Positions 9,791 to 22,878 of a stretch of 64,000 nt of DNA are shown in pieces. The stretch's first letter is position 1, and each line of letters opens with the position of its first letter. The stretch is taken from contig NW_027478867.1 in NCBI RefSeq assembly GCF_051014685.1, positions 310,001 through 374,000 of the forward strand, read 5' to 3'. The translations under genes were made by a program, and so were the position numbers. The notes under the pieces were generated by a model, which did no database searches, was not told the DNA's origin, and saw only the letters and a program-made list of their open reading frames with translations. Source of the DNA: Ptiloglossa arizonensis. Its lineage: Eukaryota; Arthropoda; Insecta; Hymenoptera; Colletidae.

Positions 9791-12281
9791 AGTTTGAAGC
9801 TAAGAAATGGTTGAGAAGATAACAAATTTTACGCACTTCTGCTGCTCCAAACACTTAACCAGAATGGCCTATGGAAAAAACACACATACCGTTGTAATCG
9901 GCCGAGTTTCTACTTTCAGATGCAATAGGAATTTTTGGGTTAGGTCAATCCGTTCGCGAGATATGGGAGTTTGAAGCCAAGAAATGGTTGTGAAGGCAAC
10001 AAATTTTTCGCAATTCTGCTGCTCCAAACGCTTAACCACAATGGCCTAGGGAAAAAATACACATACCGTTGTAATCGGGGGAGTTTCTACTTTCAAATGC
10101 AATAGGAATTTCTGGGTTAGGTCAATCCGTTCGCGAGATATGGGAGTTTGAAGCCAAGAAATGGTTGAGAATGCAACAAATTTTTCGCAATTCTGCTGCT
10201 CCAAACGCTTAACCAGAATGGCCTAGGGAAAAAATACACATACCGTTGTAATCGGGCGAGTTTCTACTTTCAGATGCAATAGGAATTTTTGGGTTAGGCC
10301 AATCCGTTCGCGAGATATGGGAGTTAGAAGCTAAGAAATGGTTGAGAAGACAACAAATTTTTCGCAATTCTGCTGCTCCAAACGCTTAGCCAGAATGTCC
10401 TAGGGAAAAAATACACATACCGTTGTAATCGGGCGAGTTTCTACTTTCAGATGCAATCGGAATTTTTGGGTTAGGTCAATCCGTTCGCGAGATATGGGAG
10501 TTTGAAGCTAAGAAATGGTTAAGAAGACGACAAATTTTTCGCAATTCTGCTGCTCCAAACGCTTAACCAGAATGGCCTAGGGAAGAAATACACATACCGT
10601 TGTAATCGGGCGAGTCTCTACTTTCAGATGCAATAGGAATTTTTGAGTTAGGTCAATCCGTTCGCGAGATATGCGAGTTTGAAGCTAAGAAATGGTTGAG
10701 AAGACAACAAATTTTTCGCAATTCTGCTGCTCCAAACGCTTAACCAGAATGGCCTAGGGAAAAAATACGCATACAGTTCTAACCGGGCGAGTTTCTACTT
10801 TCAGACGCAGCAGGAATTTTTGGGTTTGGTCAATCCGTTCGCCAGATGTGGGAGTTTGAAGCTAAGGCATGGTTGAGAAGACAACAAATTTTTCGCACTT
10901 CTGCTGCTCGAAACGCTTAACCAGCATGGCCTAGGGGAAAAATACACATACCGCTGTAATCGGGCGAGTTTCTACTTTCAGATGCAACAGGAATTTTTGG
11001 GTTAGGTCAATCCGTTCGCGAGATATGGCAGTTTGAAGCCAAGAAATGGTTGAGAAGGCAAAAAATTTTTCGCAATTCTGCTGATCCAAACGCTTAACCA
11101 GAATGGCCTAGGGAAAAAATACACATTTCCGTTGTAATCGGGCGAGTTTCTACTTTCAGACGCAACAGGAATTTTTGGGTTAGGTCAATCCGTTCGCGAG
11201 ATATGGGACTTTGAAGCCAAGAAATGGTTGAGAAGGCAGAAAATTTTTCGCAAATCAGCTGCTCCAAACGCTTAACCAGAATGGCCTAAGGAAAAAATAC
11301 ACATACCGTTGTAATCGGGCGAGTTTCTACTTTCAGATGCAATAGGAATTTCTGGGTTAGGTCAATCCGTTCGCGAGATATGGGAGTTTGAAGCCAAGAA
11401 ATGGTTGAGAATGCAACAAATTTTTCGCAATTCTGCTGCTCCAAAAGCTTAACCAGAATGGCCTAGGGAAAAAATACACATACCGTTGTAATCGGGCGAG
11501 TTTCTACTTTCAGACGCAACAGGAATTTTTGGGTTAGGTCAATCCGTTCGCGAGATATGGGAGTTTGAAGCCAAGAAATGGTTGAGAAGGCAAAAAATTT
11601 TTCGCAATTCTGCTGATCCAAACGCTTAACCAGAATGGCCTAGGGAAAAAATACACATACCGTTGTAATCGGGCGAGTTTCTACTTTCAGATGCAATAGG
11701 AATTTCTGGGTTAGGTCAATCCGTTCGCGAGATATGGGAGTTTGAAGCCAAGAAATGGTTGAGAATGCAACAAATTTTTCGCAATTCTGCTGCTCCAAAA
11801 GCTTAACCAGAATGGCCTAGGGAAAAAATACACATACCGTTGTAATCGGGCGAGTTTCTACTTTCAGACGCAACAGGAATTTTTGGGTTAGGTCAATCCG
11901 TTCGCGAGATATGGGAGTTTGAAGCCAAGAAATGGTTGAGAAGGCAAAAAATTTTTCGCAATTCTGCTGATCCAAACGCTTAACCAGAATGGCCTAGGGA
12001 AAAAATACACATACCGTTGTAATCGGGCGAGTTTCTACTTTCAGATGCAATAGGAATTTTTGGGTTAGGTCAGTCCGTTCGCGAGATATGGGACTTTGAA
12101 GCTAAGAAATGGTTGAGAAGACAACAAATTTTTCGCACTTCTGCTGCTCCAAACGCTTAATCAGAATGGCCTAGGGAAGAAATACCCATACCGTTGTAAT
12201 CGGACGAGTCTCTACTTTCAGATGCAATAGGAATTTTTGGGTTAGGTCAATCCGTTCGCGAGATATGGGAGTTTGAAGCCT
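9791..12281. repeat. 13-monomer higher-order unit, copy 2, with internal dimer duplication
   Basis: Second copy of the 13-monomer unit. Two extra monomers have been inserted by a perfect-looking dimer duplication at 11,327-11,680 and 11,681-12,034; CCAAAAGCTT lies at 11,441 and 11,795, exactly 354 bp apart. Downstream of this insertion the offset to copy 1 becomes 2,656 bp. The match ends near 12,281, where this copy reads GAAGCCTAG and copy 1 reads GAAGCCAAG. Confidence 0.88.
11327..12034. repeat. Dimer tandem duplication (2 x 354 bp)
   Basis: Two monomers, one with GAATTTCTGGG and CCAAAAGCTTAACC (a HindIII site) and one with GACGCAACAGG and CTGATCC, occur twice back to back with no difference seen. 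Copy 1 of the surrounding 13-monomer unit has only one dimer (9,023-9,376), so the event followed the 13-monomer duplication. Confidence 0.9.
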
Positions 12282-15200
12282 AGAAATGGTTGAGAAGGCA
12301 AAAAATTTTTCGCATTTCTGCTGATCCAAACGCTTAACCAGAATGGCCTAGGGAAAAAATACACATACCGTTGTAATCGGGCGAGTTTCTACTTTCAGAT
12401 GCAATAGGAATTTTTGGGTTAGGTCAATCCGTTCGCGAGATATGGGAGCTTGAAACCAAGAAATGTTTGAGAAGGCAAAAAATTTTTCGCAATTCTGCTG
12501 CTCCAAACGCTTAACCAGAATGGCCTAGGGAAAAAATACACATACCGTTGTAATCGGGCGAGTTTCTACTTTCAGATGCAATAGGAATTTTTGGGTTAGG
12601 TCAATCCGTTCGCGAGATATGGGAGTTTGAAGCTAGGAAATAGTTGAGAAGACAACAAATTTTTCGCAATTCTGCTGCTCCAAACGCTTAACCAGAATGG
12701 CCTAGGGAAAAAATACACATACCGTTGTAATCAGCGAGTTTCTACTTTCAGATGCAACAGGAATTTTTGGGTTAGGACAATCCGTTCGCGAGATATGGGA
12801 CTTTGAAGCTAAGAAATGGTTGAGAAGACAACAAATTTTTCGCACTTCTGCTGCTCCAAACGCTTAACAAGAATAGCCTAGGGAAAAAATACACATACCG
12901 TTGTAATCGGGCGAGTGTCTACTTTCAGATGCAACAGGAATTTTTGGGTTAGGTCAATCCGTTCGCGAGATATGGGAGTTTGAAGCTAAGAAATGGTTGA
13001 GAAGACAACAAATTTTTCGCAATTCTGCTGCTCCAAACGCTTAACCAGAATGGCCTAGGGAAAAAATACACATACCGTTGTAATCAGCGAGTTTCTACTT
13101 TCAGATGCAACAGGAATTTTTGGGTTAGGACAATCCGTTCGCGAGATATGGGACTTTGAAGCTAAGAAATGGTTGAGAAGACAACAAATTTTTCGCACTT
13201 CTGTTGCTCGAAACGCTTAACCAGCATGGCCTAGGGAAAAAATACACATACCGCTGTGATCGGGCGAGTTTCTACTTTCAGATGCAATAGGAATTTTTGG
13301 GTTTGGTCAATCCGTTCGCGAGATATGGGAGTTTGAAGCAAGGAAATAGTTGAGAAGACAACAAATTTTTCGCAATTCTGCTGCTCCAAACGCTTAACCA
13401 GAATGGCCTAGGGAAAAAATACACATACCGTTGTAATCAGCGAGTTTCTACTTTCAGATGCAACAGGAATTTTTGGGTTAGGACAATCCGTTCGCGAGAT
13501 ATGGGACTTTGAAGCTAAGAAATGGTTGAGAAGACAACAAATTTTTCGCACTTCTGCTGCTCCAAACGCTTAACAAGAATGGCCTAGGGAAAAAATACAC
13601 ATACCGTTGTAATCGGGCGAGTGTCTACTTTCAGATGCAACAGGAATTTTTGGGTTAGGTCAATCCGTTCGCGAGATATGGGAGTTTGAAGCTAAGAAAT
13701 GGTTGAGAAGACAACAAATTTTTCGCACTTCTGTTGCTCGAAACGCTTAACCAGCATGGCCTAGGGAAAAAATACACATACCGCTGTGATCGGGCGAGTT
13801 TCTACTTTCAGATGCAATAGGAATTTTTGGGTTTGGTCAATCCGTTCGCGAGATATGGGAGTTTGAAGCCAAGAAATGGTTGAGAAGGCAAAAAATTTTT
13901 CGCACTTCTGCTGCTCCAAACGCTTAACCAGAATGGCCTACGAAAAAATACACATACCGCTGTAATCGGGCGAGTTTCTACTTTCAGATGCAATAGGAAT
14001 TTTTGGGTTTGGTCAATCCGCTCGCGAGATATGGGAGTGCGAAGCTAAGAAATGGTTGAGAAGACAACAAATTTTACGCACTTCTGCTGCTCCAAACGCT
14101 TAACCAGAGTGGCCTAGGGAAAAAATACACATACCGTTGTAATCGGGCGAGTTTCTACTTTCAGATGCAATAGGAATTTTTGGGTTAGGCCAATCCGTTC
14201 GCGAGATATGGGAGTTAGAAGCTAAGAAATGGTTGAGAAGACAACAAATTTTTCGCAATTCTGCTGCTCCAAACGCTTAGCCAGAATGTCCTAGGGAAAA
14301 AATACACATACCGTTGTAATCGGGCGAGTTTCTACTTTCAGATGCAATAGGAATTTTTGGGTTAGGTCAACCCGTTCGCGAGATATGGGAGTTTGAAGCC
14401 AAGAAATGGTTGAGAAGGCAAAAAATTTTTCGCAATTCTGCTGCTCCAAACGCTTAACCAGAATGGCCTAGGGAAAAAATACACATACCGTTGTAATCGG
14501 GCGAGTTTCTACTTTCAGATGCAATAGGAATTTTTGGGTTAGGTGAATCCGTTCGCGAGATATGGGAGTTTGAAGCTAAGAAATGGTTGAGAAGACAACA
14601 AATTTTTCGCAACTCTGCTGCTCCAAACGCTTAATCAGAATGGCCTAGGGAAAAAATACACATACCGTTGTAATCGGGCGAGTTTCTACTTTCAGATGCA
14701 ATAGGAATTTGTGGGTTAGGTCAATCCGTTCGCGAGATATGGGAGCTTGAAACCAAGAAATGTTTGAGAAGGCAAAAAATTTTTCGCAATTCTGCTGCTC
14801 CAAACGCTTAACCAGAATGGCCTAGGGAAAAAATACACATACCGTTTTAATCGGGCGAGTTTCTACTTTCAGATGCAATAGGAATTTTTGGGTTAGGTCA
14901 ATCCGTTCGCGAGATATGGGAGTTTGAAGCTAGGAAATAGTTGAGAAGACAACAAATTTTTCGCAATTCTGCTGTTCCAAACGCTTAACCAGAATGGCCT
15001 AGGGAAAAAATACACATACCGTTGTAATCAGCGAGTTTCTACTTTCAGATGCAACAGGAATTTTTGGGTTAGCACAATCCGTTCGCGAGATATGGGACTT
15101 TGAAGCTAAGAAATGGTTGAGAAGACAACAAATTTTTCGCACTTCTGCTGCTCCAAACGCTTAACAAGAATGGCCTAGGGAAAAAATACACATACCGTTG

Positions 15201-18200
15201 TAATCGGGCGAGTGTCTACTTTCAGATGCAACAGGAATTTTTGGGTTAGGTCAATCCGTTCGCCAGATATGGGAGTTTGAAGCTAAGAAATGGTTGAGAA
15301 AACAACAAATTTTTCGCACTTCTGTTGCTCGAAACGCTTAACCAGCATGGCCTAGGGAAAAAATACACATACCGCTGTGATCGGGCGAGTTTCTACTTTC
15401 AGATGCAATAGGAATTTTTGGGTTTGGTCAATCCGTTCGCGAGATATGGGAGTTTGAAGCCAAGAAATGGTTGAGAAGGCAAAAAATTTTTCGCACTTCT
15501 GCTGCTCCAAACGCTTAACCAGAATGGCCTACGAAAAAATACACATACCGCTGTAATCGGGCGAGTTTCTACTTTCAGATGCAATAGGAATTTTTGGGTT
15601 TGGTCAATCCGCTCGCGAGATATGGGAGTGCGAAGCTAAGAAATGGTTGAGAAGACAACAAATTTTACGCACTTCTGCTGCTCCAAACGCTTAACCAGAG
15701 TGGCCTAGGGAAAAAATACACATACCGTTGTAATCGGGCGAGTTTCTACTTTCAGATGCAATAGGAATTTTTGGGTTAGGCCAATCCGTTCGCGAGATAT
15801 GGGAGTTAGAAGCTAAGAAATGGTTGAGAAGACAACAAATTTTTCGCAATTCTGCTGCTCCAAACGCTTAACAAGAATGGCCTAGGGAAAAAATACACAT
15901 ACCGTTGTAATCGGGCGAGTGTCTACTTTCAGATGCAACAGGAATTTTTGGGTTAGGTCAATCCGTTCGCGAGATATGGGAGTTTGAAGCTAAGAAATGG
16001 TTGAGAAGACAACAAATTTTTCGCACTTCTGTTGCTCGAAACGCTTAACCAGCATGGCCTAGGGAAAAAATACACATACCGCTGTGATCGGGCGAGTTTC
16101 TACTTTCAGATGCAATAGGAATTTGTGGGTTTGGTCAATCCGTTCGCGAGATATGGGAGTTTGAAGCTAGGAAATAGTTGAGAAGACAACAAATTTTTCG
16201 CAATTCTGCTGCTCCAAACGCTTAACCAGAATGGCCTAGGGAAAAAATACACATACCGTTGTAATCAGCGAGTTTCTACTTTCAGATGCAACAGGAATTT
16301 TTGGGTTAGGACAATCCGTTCGCGAGATATGGGACTTTGAAGCTAAGAAATGGTTGAGAAGACAACAAATTTTTCGCACTTCTGCTGCTCCAAACGCTTA
16401 ACAAGAATGGCCTAGGGAAAAAATACACATACCGTTGTAATCGGGCGAGTGTCTACTTTCAGATGCAACAGGAATTTTTGGGTTAGGTCAATCCGTTCGC
16501 GAGATATGGGAGTTTGAAGCTAAGAAATGGTTGAGAAGACAACAAATTTTTCGCACTTCTGTTGCTCGAAACGCTTAACCAGCATGGCCTAGGGAAAAAA
16601 TACACATACCGCTGTGATCGGGCGAGTTTCTACTTTCAGATGCAATAGGAATTTTTGGGTTTGGTCAATCCGTTCGCGAGATATGGGAGTTTGAAGCCAA
16701 GAAATGGTTGAGAAGGCAAAAAATTTTTCGCAATTCTGCTGCTCCAAACGCTTAACCAGAATGGCCTACGAAAAAATACACATACCGCTGTAATCGGGCG
16801 AGTTTCTACTTTCAGATGCAATAGGAATTTTTGGGTTTGGTCAATCCGCTCGCGAGATATGGGAGTGCGAAGCTAAGAAATGGTTGAGAAGACAACAAAT
16901 TTTACGCACTTCTGCTGCTCCAAACGCTTAACCAGAGTGGCCTAGGGAAAAAATACACATACCGTTGTAATCGGGCGAGTTTCTACTTTCAGATGCAATA
17001 GGAATTTTTGGGTTAGGCCAATCCGTTCGCGAGATATGGGAGTTAGAAGCTAAGAAATGGTTGAGAAGACAACAAATTTTTCGCAATTCTGCTGCTCCAA
17101 ACGCTTAGCCAGAATGTCCTAGGGAAAAAATACACATACCGTTGTAATCGGGCGAGTTTCTACTTTCAGATGCAATCGGAATTTTTGGGTTAGGTCAATC
17201 CGTTCGCGAGATATGGGAGTTTGAAGCTAAGAAATGGTTAAGAAGACGACAAATTTTTCGCAATTCTGCTGCTCCAAACGCTTAACCAGAATGGCCTAGG
17301 GAAGAAATACACATACCGTTGTAATCGGGCGAGTTTCTACTTTCAGATGCAATCGGAATTTTTGGGTTAGGTCAATCCGTTCGCGAGATATGGGAGTTTG
17401 AAGCTAAGAAATGGTTGAGAAGACAACAAATTTTTCGCACTTCTGCTGCTCCAAACGCTTAACAAGAATGGCCTAGGGAAAAAATACACATACCGTTGTA
17501 ATCGGGCGAGTGTCTACTTTCAGATGCAACAGGAATTTTTGGGTTAGGTCAATCCGTTCGCGAGATATGGGAGTTTGAAGCTAAGAAATGGTTGAGAAGA
17601 CAACAAATTTTTCGCACTTCTGTTGCTCGAAACGCTTAACCAGCATGGCCTAGGGAAAAAATACACATACCGCTGAGATCGGGCGAGTTTCTACTTTCAG
17701 ATGCAATAGGAATTTTTGGGTTTGGTCAATCCGTTCGCGAGATATGGGAGTTTGAAGCCAAGAAATGGTTGAGAAGGCAAAAAATTTTTCGCACTTCTGC
17801 TGCTCCAAACGCTTAACCAGAATGGCCTACGAAAAAATACACATACCGCTGTAATCGGGCGAGTTTCTACTTTCAGATGCAATAGGAATTTTTGGGTTTG
17901 GTCAATCCGCTCGCGAGATATGGGAGTGCGAAGCTAAGAAATGGTTGAGAAGACAACAAATTTTACGCACTTCTGCTGCTCCAAACGCTTAACCAGAGTG
18001 GCCTAGGGAAAAAATACACATACCGTTGTAATCGGGCGAGTTTCTACTTTCAGATGCAATAGGAATTTTTGGGTTAGGCCAATCCGTTCGCGAGATATGG
18101 GAGTTAGAAGCTAAGAAATGGTTGAGAAGACAACAAATTTTTCGCAATTCTGCTGCTCCAAACGCTTAGCCAGAATGTCCTAGGGAAAAAATACACATAC

Positions 18201-18280
18201 CGTTGTAATCGGGCGAGTTTCTACTTTCAGATGCAATCGGAATTTTTGGGTTAGGTCAATCCGTTCGCGAGATATGGGAG
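12281..18280. repeat. Nested 6-, 7- and 9-monomer duplications
   Basis: A marker monomer with CCTACGAAAAAATAC, followed by one with CGCTCGCGAG and GAGTGCGAAG, ends at 13,993, 15,584, 16,821 and 17,882. The spacings are 1,591, 1,237 and 1,061 bp, that is 9, 7 and 6 monomers. Between markers the same variant monomers recur in shuffled subsets: TAATCAGCGAG with GGGTTAGGACAATCC, GAGTGTCTAC, CTCGAAACGC with CCAGCATGG and CCGCTGTGATC, and GGGTTAGGCC with GAGTTAGAAG. This is a pattern of successive unequal exchanges with different register shifts. Related marker copies end at 7,092, 20,003, 24,601, 29,908 and 32,739. Confidence 0.82.
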
Positions 18281-20875
18281 TTTGAAGCTAAGAAATGGTT
18301 AAGAGGACGACAAATTTTTCGCAATTCTGCTGCTCCAAACGCTTAACCAGAATGGCCTAGGGAAGAAATACACATACCGTTGTAATCGGGCGAGTCTCTA
18401 CTTTCAGATGCAATAGGAATTTTTGAGTTAGGTCAATCCGTTCGCGAGATATGCGAGTTTGAAGCTAAGAAATGGTTGAGAAGACAACAAATTTTTCGCA
18501 ATTCTGCTGCTCCAAACGCTTAACCAGAATGGCCTAGGGAAAAAATACGCATACAGTTCTAACCGGGCGAGTTTCTACTTTCAGACGCAGCAGGAATTTT
18601 TGGGTTTGCTCAATCCGTTCGCCAGATGTGGGAGTTTGAAGCTAAGGCATGGTTGAGAAGACAACAAATTTTTCGCACTTCTGCTGCTCCAAACGCTTAA
18701 CCAGAATGGCCTATGGAAAAAATACATATACCGTTGTAATCGGGCGAGTTTCTACTTTCAGATGCAATAGGAATTTTTGAGTTAGGTCAATCCGTTCGCG
18801 AGATATGGGAGTTTGAAGCCAAGAAATGGTTGAGAAGGCAATAAATTTTTCGCAATTCTGCTGCTCCAAACGCTTAACCAGACTGGCCTAGGGTAAAAAT
18901 ACACATACCGCTGTACTCGGGGAGTTTCTACTTTCAGATGCAATAGGAATTTTTGGGTTAGGTCAATCCGTTCGCGAGATATGGGAGTTTGAAGCTAAGA
19001 AATGATTGATAAGACAACAAATTTTTCGCAATTCTGCTGCTCCAAACGCTTAACCACAATGGCCTAGGGAAAAAATACGCATACAGTTGTAACCGGGCGA
19101 GTTTCTACTTTCAGACGCAGCAGGAATTTTTGGGTTTGGTCAATCCGTTCGCGAGATATGGGAGTTTGAAGCTAAGAAATGGTTGAGAAGGCAACAAATT
19201 TTTCGCACTTCTGTTGCTCGAAACGCTTAACCAGCATGGCCTAGGGAAAAAATACACATACCGCTGTGATCGGGCGAGTTTCTACTTTCAGATGCAATAG
19301 GAATTTTTGGGTTTGGTCAATCCGTTCGCGAGATATGGGAGTTTGAAGCTAGGAAATAGTTGAGAAGACAACAAATTTTTCGCAATTCTGCTGCTCCAAA
19401 CGCTTAACCAGAATGGCCTAGGGAAAAAATACACATACCGTTGTAATCAGCGAGTTTCTACTTTCAGATGCAACAGGAATTTTTGGGTTAGGACAATCCG
19501 TTCGCGAGATATGGGACTTTGAAGCTAAGAAATGGTTGAGAAGACAACAAATTTTTCGCACTTCTGCTGCTCCAAACGCTTAACAAGAATGGCCTAGGGA
19601 AAAAATACACATACCGTTGTAATCGGGCGAGTGTCTACTTTCAGATGCAGCTGGAATTTTTGGGTTAGGTCAATCCGTTCGCGAGATATGGGAGTTTGAA
19701 GCTAAGAAATGGTTGAGAAGACAACAAATTTTTCGCACTTCTGTTGCTCGAAACGCTTAACCAGCATGGCCTAGGGAAAAAATACACATACCGCTGTGAT
19801 CGGGCGAGTTTCTACTTCCAGATGCAATAGGCATTTTTGGGTTTGGTCAATCCGTTCGCGAGATATGGGAGTTTGAAGCCAAGAAATGGTTGAGAAGGCA
19901 AAAAATTTTTCGCACTTCTGCTGCTCCAAACGCTTAACCAGAATGGCCTACGAAAAAATACACATACCGCTGTAATCGGGCGAGTTTCTACTTTCAGATG
20001 CAATAGGAATTTTTGGGTTTGGTCAATCCGCTCGCGAGATATGGGAGTGCGAAGCTAAGAAATGGTTGAGAAGACAACAAATTTTACGCACTTCTGCTGC
20101 TCCAAACGCTTAACCAGAGTGGCCTAGGGAAAAAATACACATACCGTTGTAATCGGGCGAATTTCTACTTTCAGTTGCAACAGGAACTTTTGGGTTAGGT
20201 CAATCCGTTTACGAGATATGGAAGTTTGAAGCTAAGAAATGGTTGAGAAGACAACAAATTTTTCGCACTTCTGCTGCTCCAAACGCTTAACCAGAAAGGC
20301 CTAGGGAAAAAATACACATACCGTTGTAATCGGGCGAGTTTCTACTTTCAAATGCAATAGGAATTTCTGGGTTAGGTCAATCCGTTCGCGAGATATGGGA
20401 GTTTGAAGCCAAGAAATGGTTGAGAATGCAACAAATTTTTCGCAATTCTGCTGCTCCAAACGCTTAACCACAATGGCCTAGGGAAAAAATACGCATACAG
20501 TTGTAACCGGGCGAGTTTCTACTTTCAGACGCAGCAGGAATTTTTGGGTTTGGTCAATCCGTTCGCGAGAGATGGGAGTTTGAAGCTAAGAAATGGTTGA
20601 GAAGATAACAAATTTTACGCACTTCTGCTGCTCCAAACACTTAACCAGAATGGCCTATGGAAAAAACACACATACCGTTGTAATCGGCCGAGTTTCTACT
20701 TTCAGATGCAATAGGAATTTTTGGGTTAGGTCAATCCGTTCGCGAGATATGGGAGTTTGAAGCCAAGAAATGGTTGTGAAGGCAACAAATTTTTCGCAAT
20801 TCTGCTACTCCAAACGCTTAACCACAATGGCCTAGGGAAAAAATACACATACCGTTGTAATCGGGCGAGTTTCTA
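18280..20875. repeat. ~2.6-kb block, copy 1 of a 26-monomer-spaced pair
   Basis: Matches 22,878-25,473 at a constant offset of 4,598 bp (26 monomers). Anchors include the rare GGGTTTGCTC at about 18,602/23,200, TACATATACC at 18,723/23,321, CTGTACTCGGGG near 18,913/23,510, GCAGCTGG at 19,647/24,245 and CAGTTGCAACAGGAAC near 20,175/24,773. Small differences are scattered, such as GCTAAGAAATGATTG here against GCTAAGAAATGGTTG. Confidence 0.85.
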
Positions 20876-22878
20876 CTTTCAAATGCAATAGGAATTTCTG
20901 GGTTAGGTCAATCCGTTCGCGACATATGGGAGTTTGAAGCCAAGAAATGGTTGAGAATGCAACAAATTTTTCGCAATTCTGCTGCTCCAAACGCTTAACC
21001 AGAATGGCCTAGGGAAAAAATACACATACCGTTGTAATCGGGCGAGTTTCTACTTTCAGATGCAATAGGAATTTTTGGGTTAGGCCAATCCGTTCGCGAG
21101 ATATGGGAGTTAGAAGCTAAGAAATGGTTGAGAAGACAACAAATTTTTCGCAATTCTGCTGCTCCAAACGCTTAGCCAGAATGTCCTAGGGAAAAAATAC
21201 ACATACCGTTGTAATCGGGCGAGTTTCTACTTTCAGATGCAATCGGAATTTTTGGGTTAGGTCAATCCGTTCGCGAGATATGGGAGTTTGAAGCTAAGAA
21301 ATGGTTAAGAAGACGACAAATTTTTCGCAATTCTGCTGCTCCAAACGCTTAACCAGAATGGCCTAGGGAAAAAATACGCATACAGTTGTAACCGGGCGAG
21401 TTTCTACTTTCAGACGCAGCAGGAATTTTTGGGTTTGGTCAATCCGTTCGCGAGAGATGGGAGTTTGAAGCTAAGAAATGGTTGAGAAGACAACAAATTT
21501 TACGCACTTCTACTGCTCCAAACACTTAACCAGAATGGCCTAGGGAAAAAATAAACACACCGTTGTAATCGGGCGAGTTTCTACTTTCAGACGCAGCAGG
21601 AATTTTTGAGTTAGGTCAATCCGTTCGCGAGATATGCGAGTTTGAAGCTAAGAAATGGTTGAGAAGACAACAAATTTTTCGCAATTCTGCTGCTCCAAAC
21701 GCTTAACCAGAATGGCCTAGGGAAAAAATACGCATACAGTCCTAACCGGGCGAGTTTCTACTTTCAGACGCAGCAGGAATTTTTGGGTTTGGTCAATCCG
21801 TTCGCCAGATGTGGGAGTTTGAAGCTAAGGCATGGTTGAGAAGACAACAAATTTTTCGCACTTCTGCTGCTCCAAACGCTTAACCAGAATGGCCTATGGA
21901 AAAAATACATATACCGTTGTAATCGGGCGAGTTTCTACTTTCAGATGCAATAGGAATTTTTGAGTTAGGTCAATCCGTTCGCGAGATATGGGAGTTTGAA
22001 GCCAAGAAATGGTTGAGAAGGCAATAAATTTTTCGCAATTCTGCTGCTCCAAACGCTTAACCAGAATGGCCTAGGGAAAAAATACACATACCGCTGTAAT
22101 CGGGGAGTTTCTACTTTCAGATGCAATAGGAATTTTTGGGTTAGGTCAATCCGTTCGCGAGATATGGGAGTTTGAAGCTAAGAAATGGTTGATAAGACAA
22201 CAAATTTTTCGCAATTCTGCTGCTCCAAACGCTTAACCACAATGGCCTAGGGAAAAAATACGCATACAGTTGTAACCGGGCGAGTTTCTACTTTCAGACG
22301 CAGCAGGAATTTTTGGGTTTGGTCAATCCGTTCGCGAGAGATGGGAGTTTGAAGCTAAGAAATGGTTGAGAAGACAACAAATTTTACGCACTTCTACTGC
22401 TCCAAACACTTAACCAGAATGGCCTAGGGAAAAAATAAACACACCGTTGTAATCGGGCGAGTTTCTACTTTCAGATGCAATAGGAATTTTTGGGTTAGGT
22501 CAATCCGTTCGCGAGATATGGGAGTTTGAAGCCAAGAAATGGTTGTGAGGGCAATAAATTTTTCGCAATTCTGCTGCTCCAAACGCTTAACCAGAATGGC
22601 CTAGGGAAAAAATACACGTACCGCTGTAATCGGGCGAGTTTCTACTTTCAGATGCAATAGGAATTTTTGGGTTAGGTCAATCCGTTCGCGAGATATGGGA
22701 GTTTGAAGCCAAGAAATGGTAGAGAAGACAACAAATTTTTCGCAATTCTGCTGCTCCAAACGCTTAACCAGAATGGCCTGCGGAAAAAATACTCATACCG
22801 TTGTAATCGGGCGAGTTTCTACTTTCAGATGCAATAGGAATTTTTGGGTTAGGTCAATCCGTTCGCGAGATATGAGAG
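20875..22878 (+). repeat. Monomers between the two 26-spaced blocks
   Basis: About 11 monomers. They include the GGGTTAGGCC / GAGTTAGAAG and GGTTAAGAAGACGAC pair, the GGCATGG monomer near 21,832, the TACATATACC junction near 21,906, the short CGGGGAGTTT junction near 22,100, and GGTTGTGAGGGCAATAAAT near 22,540. The segment at about 21,860-22,790 is copied again at 26,100-27,030, 27,690-28,500 and 34,590-35,530. Confidence 0.78.

Noticed and set aside
13808..13993. 61-63-codon minus-strand frames repeated nine times (ends 7,092 to 32,739)
   Set aside because: Each is one variant monomer with a 1-base deletion (CCTACGAAAAAATAC). Their conservation reflects array duplication, with no start context, codon bias or neighbouring gene.
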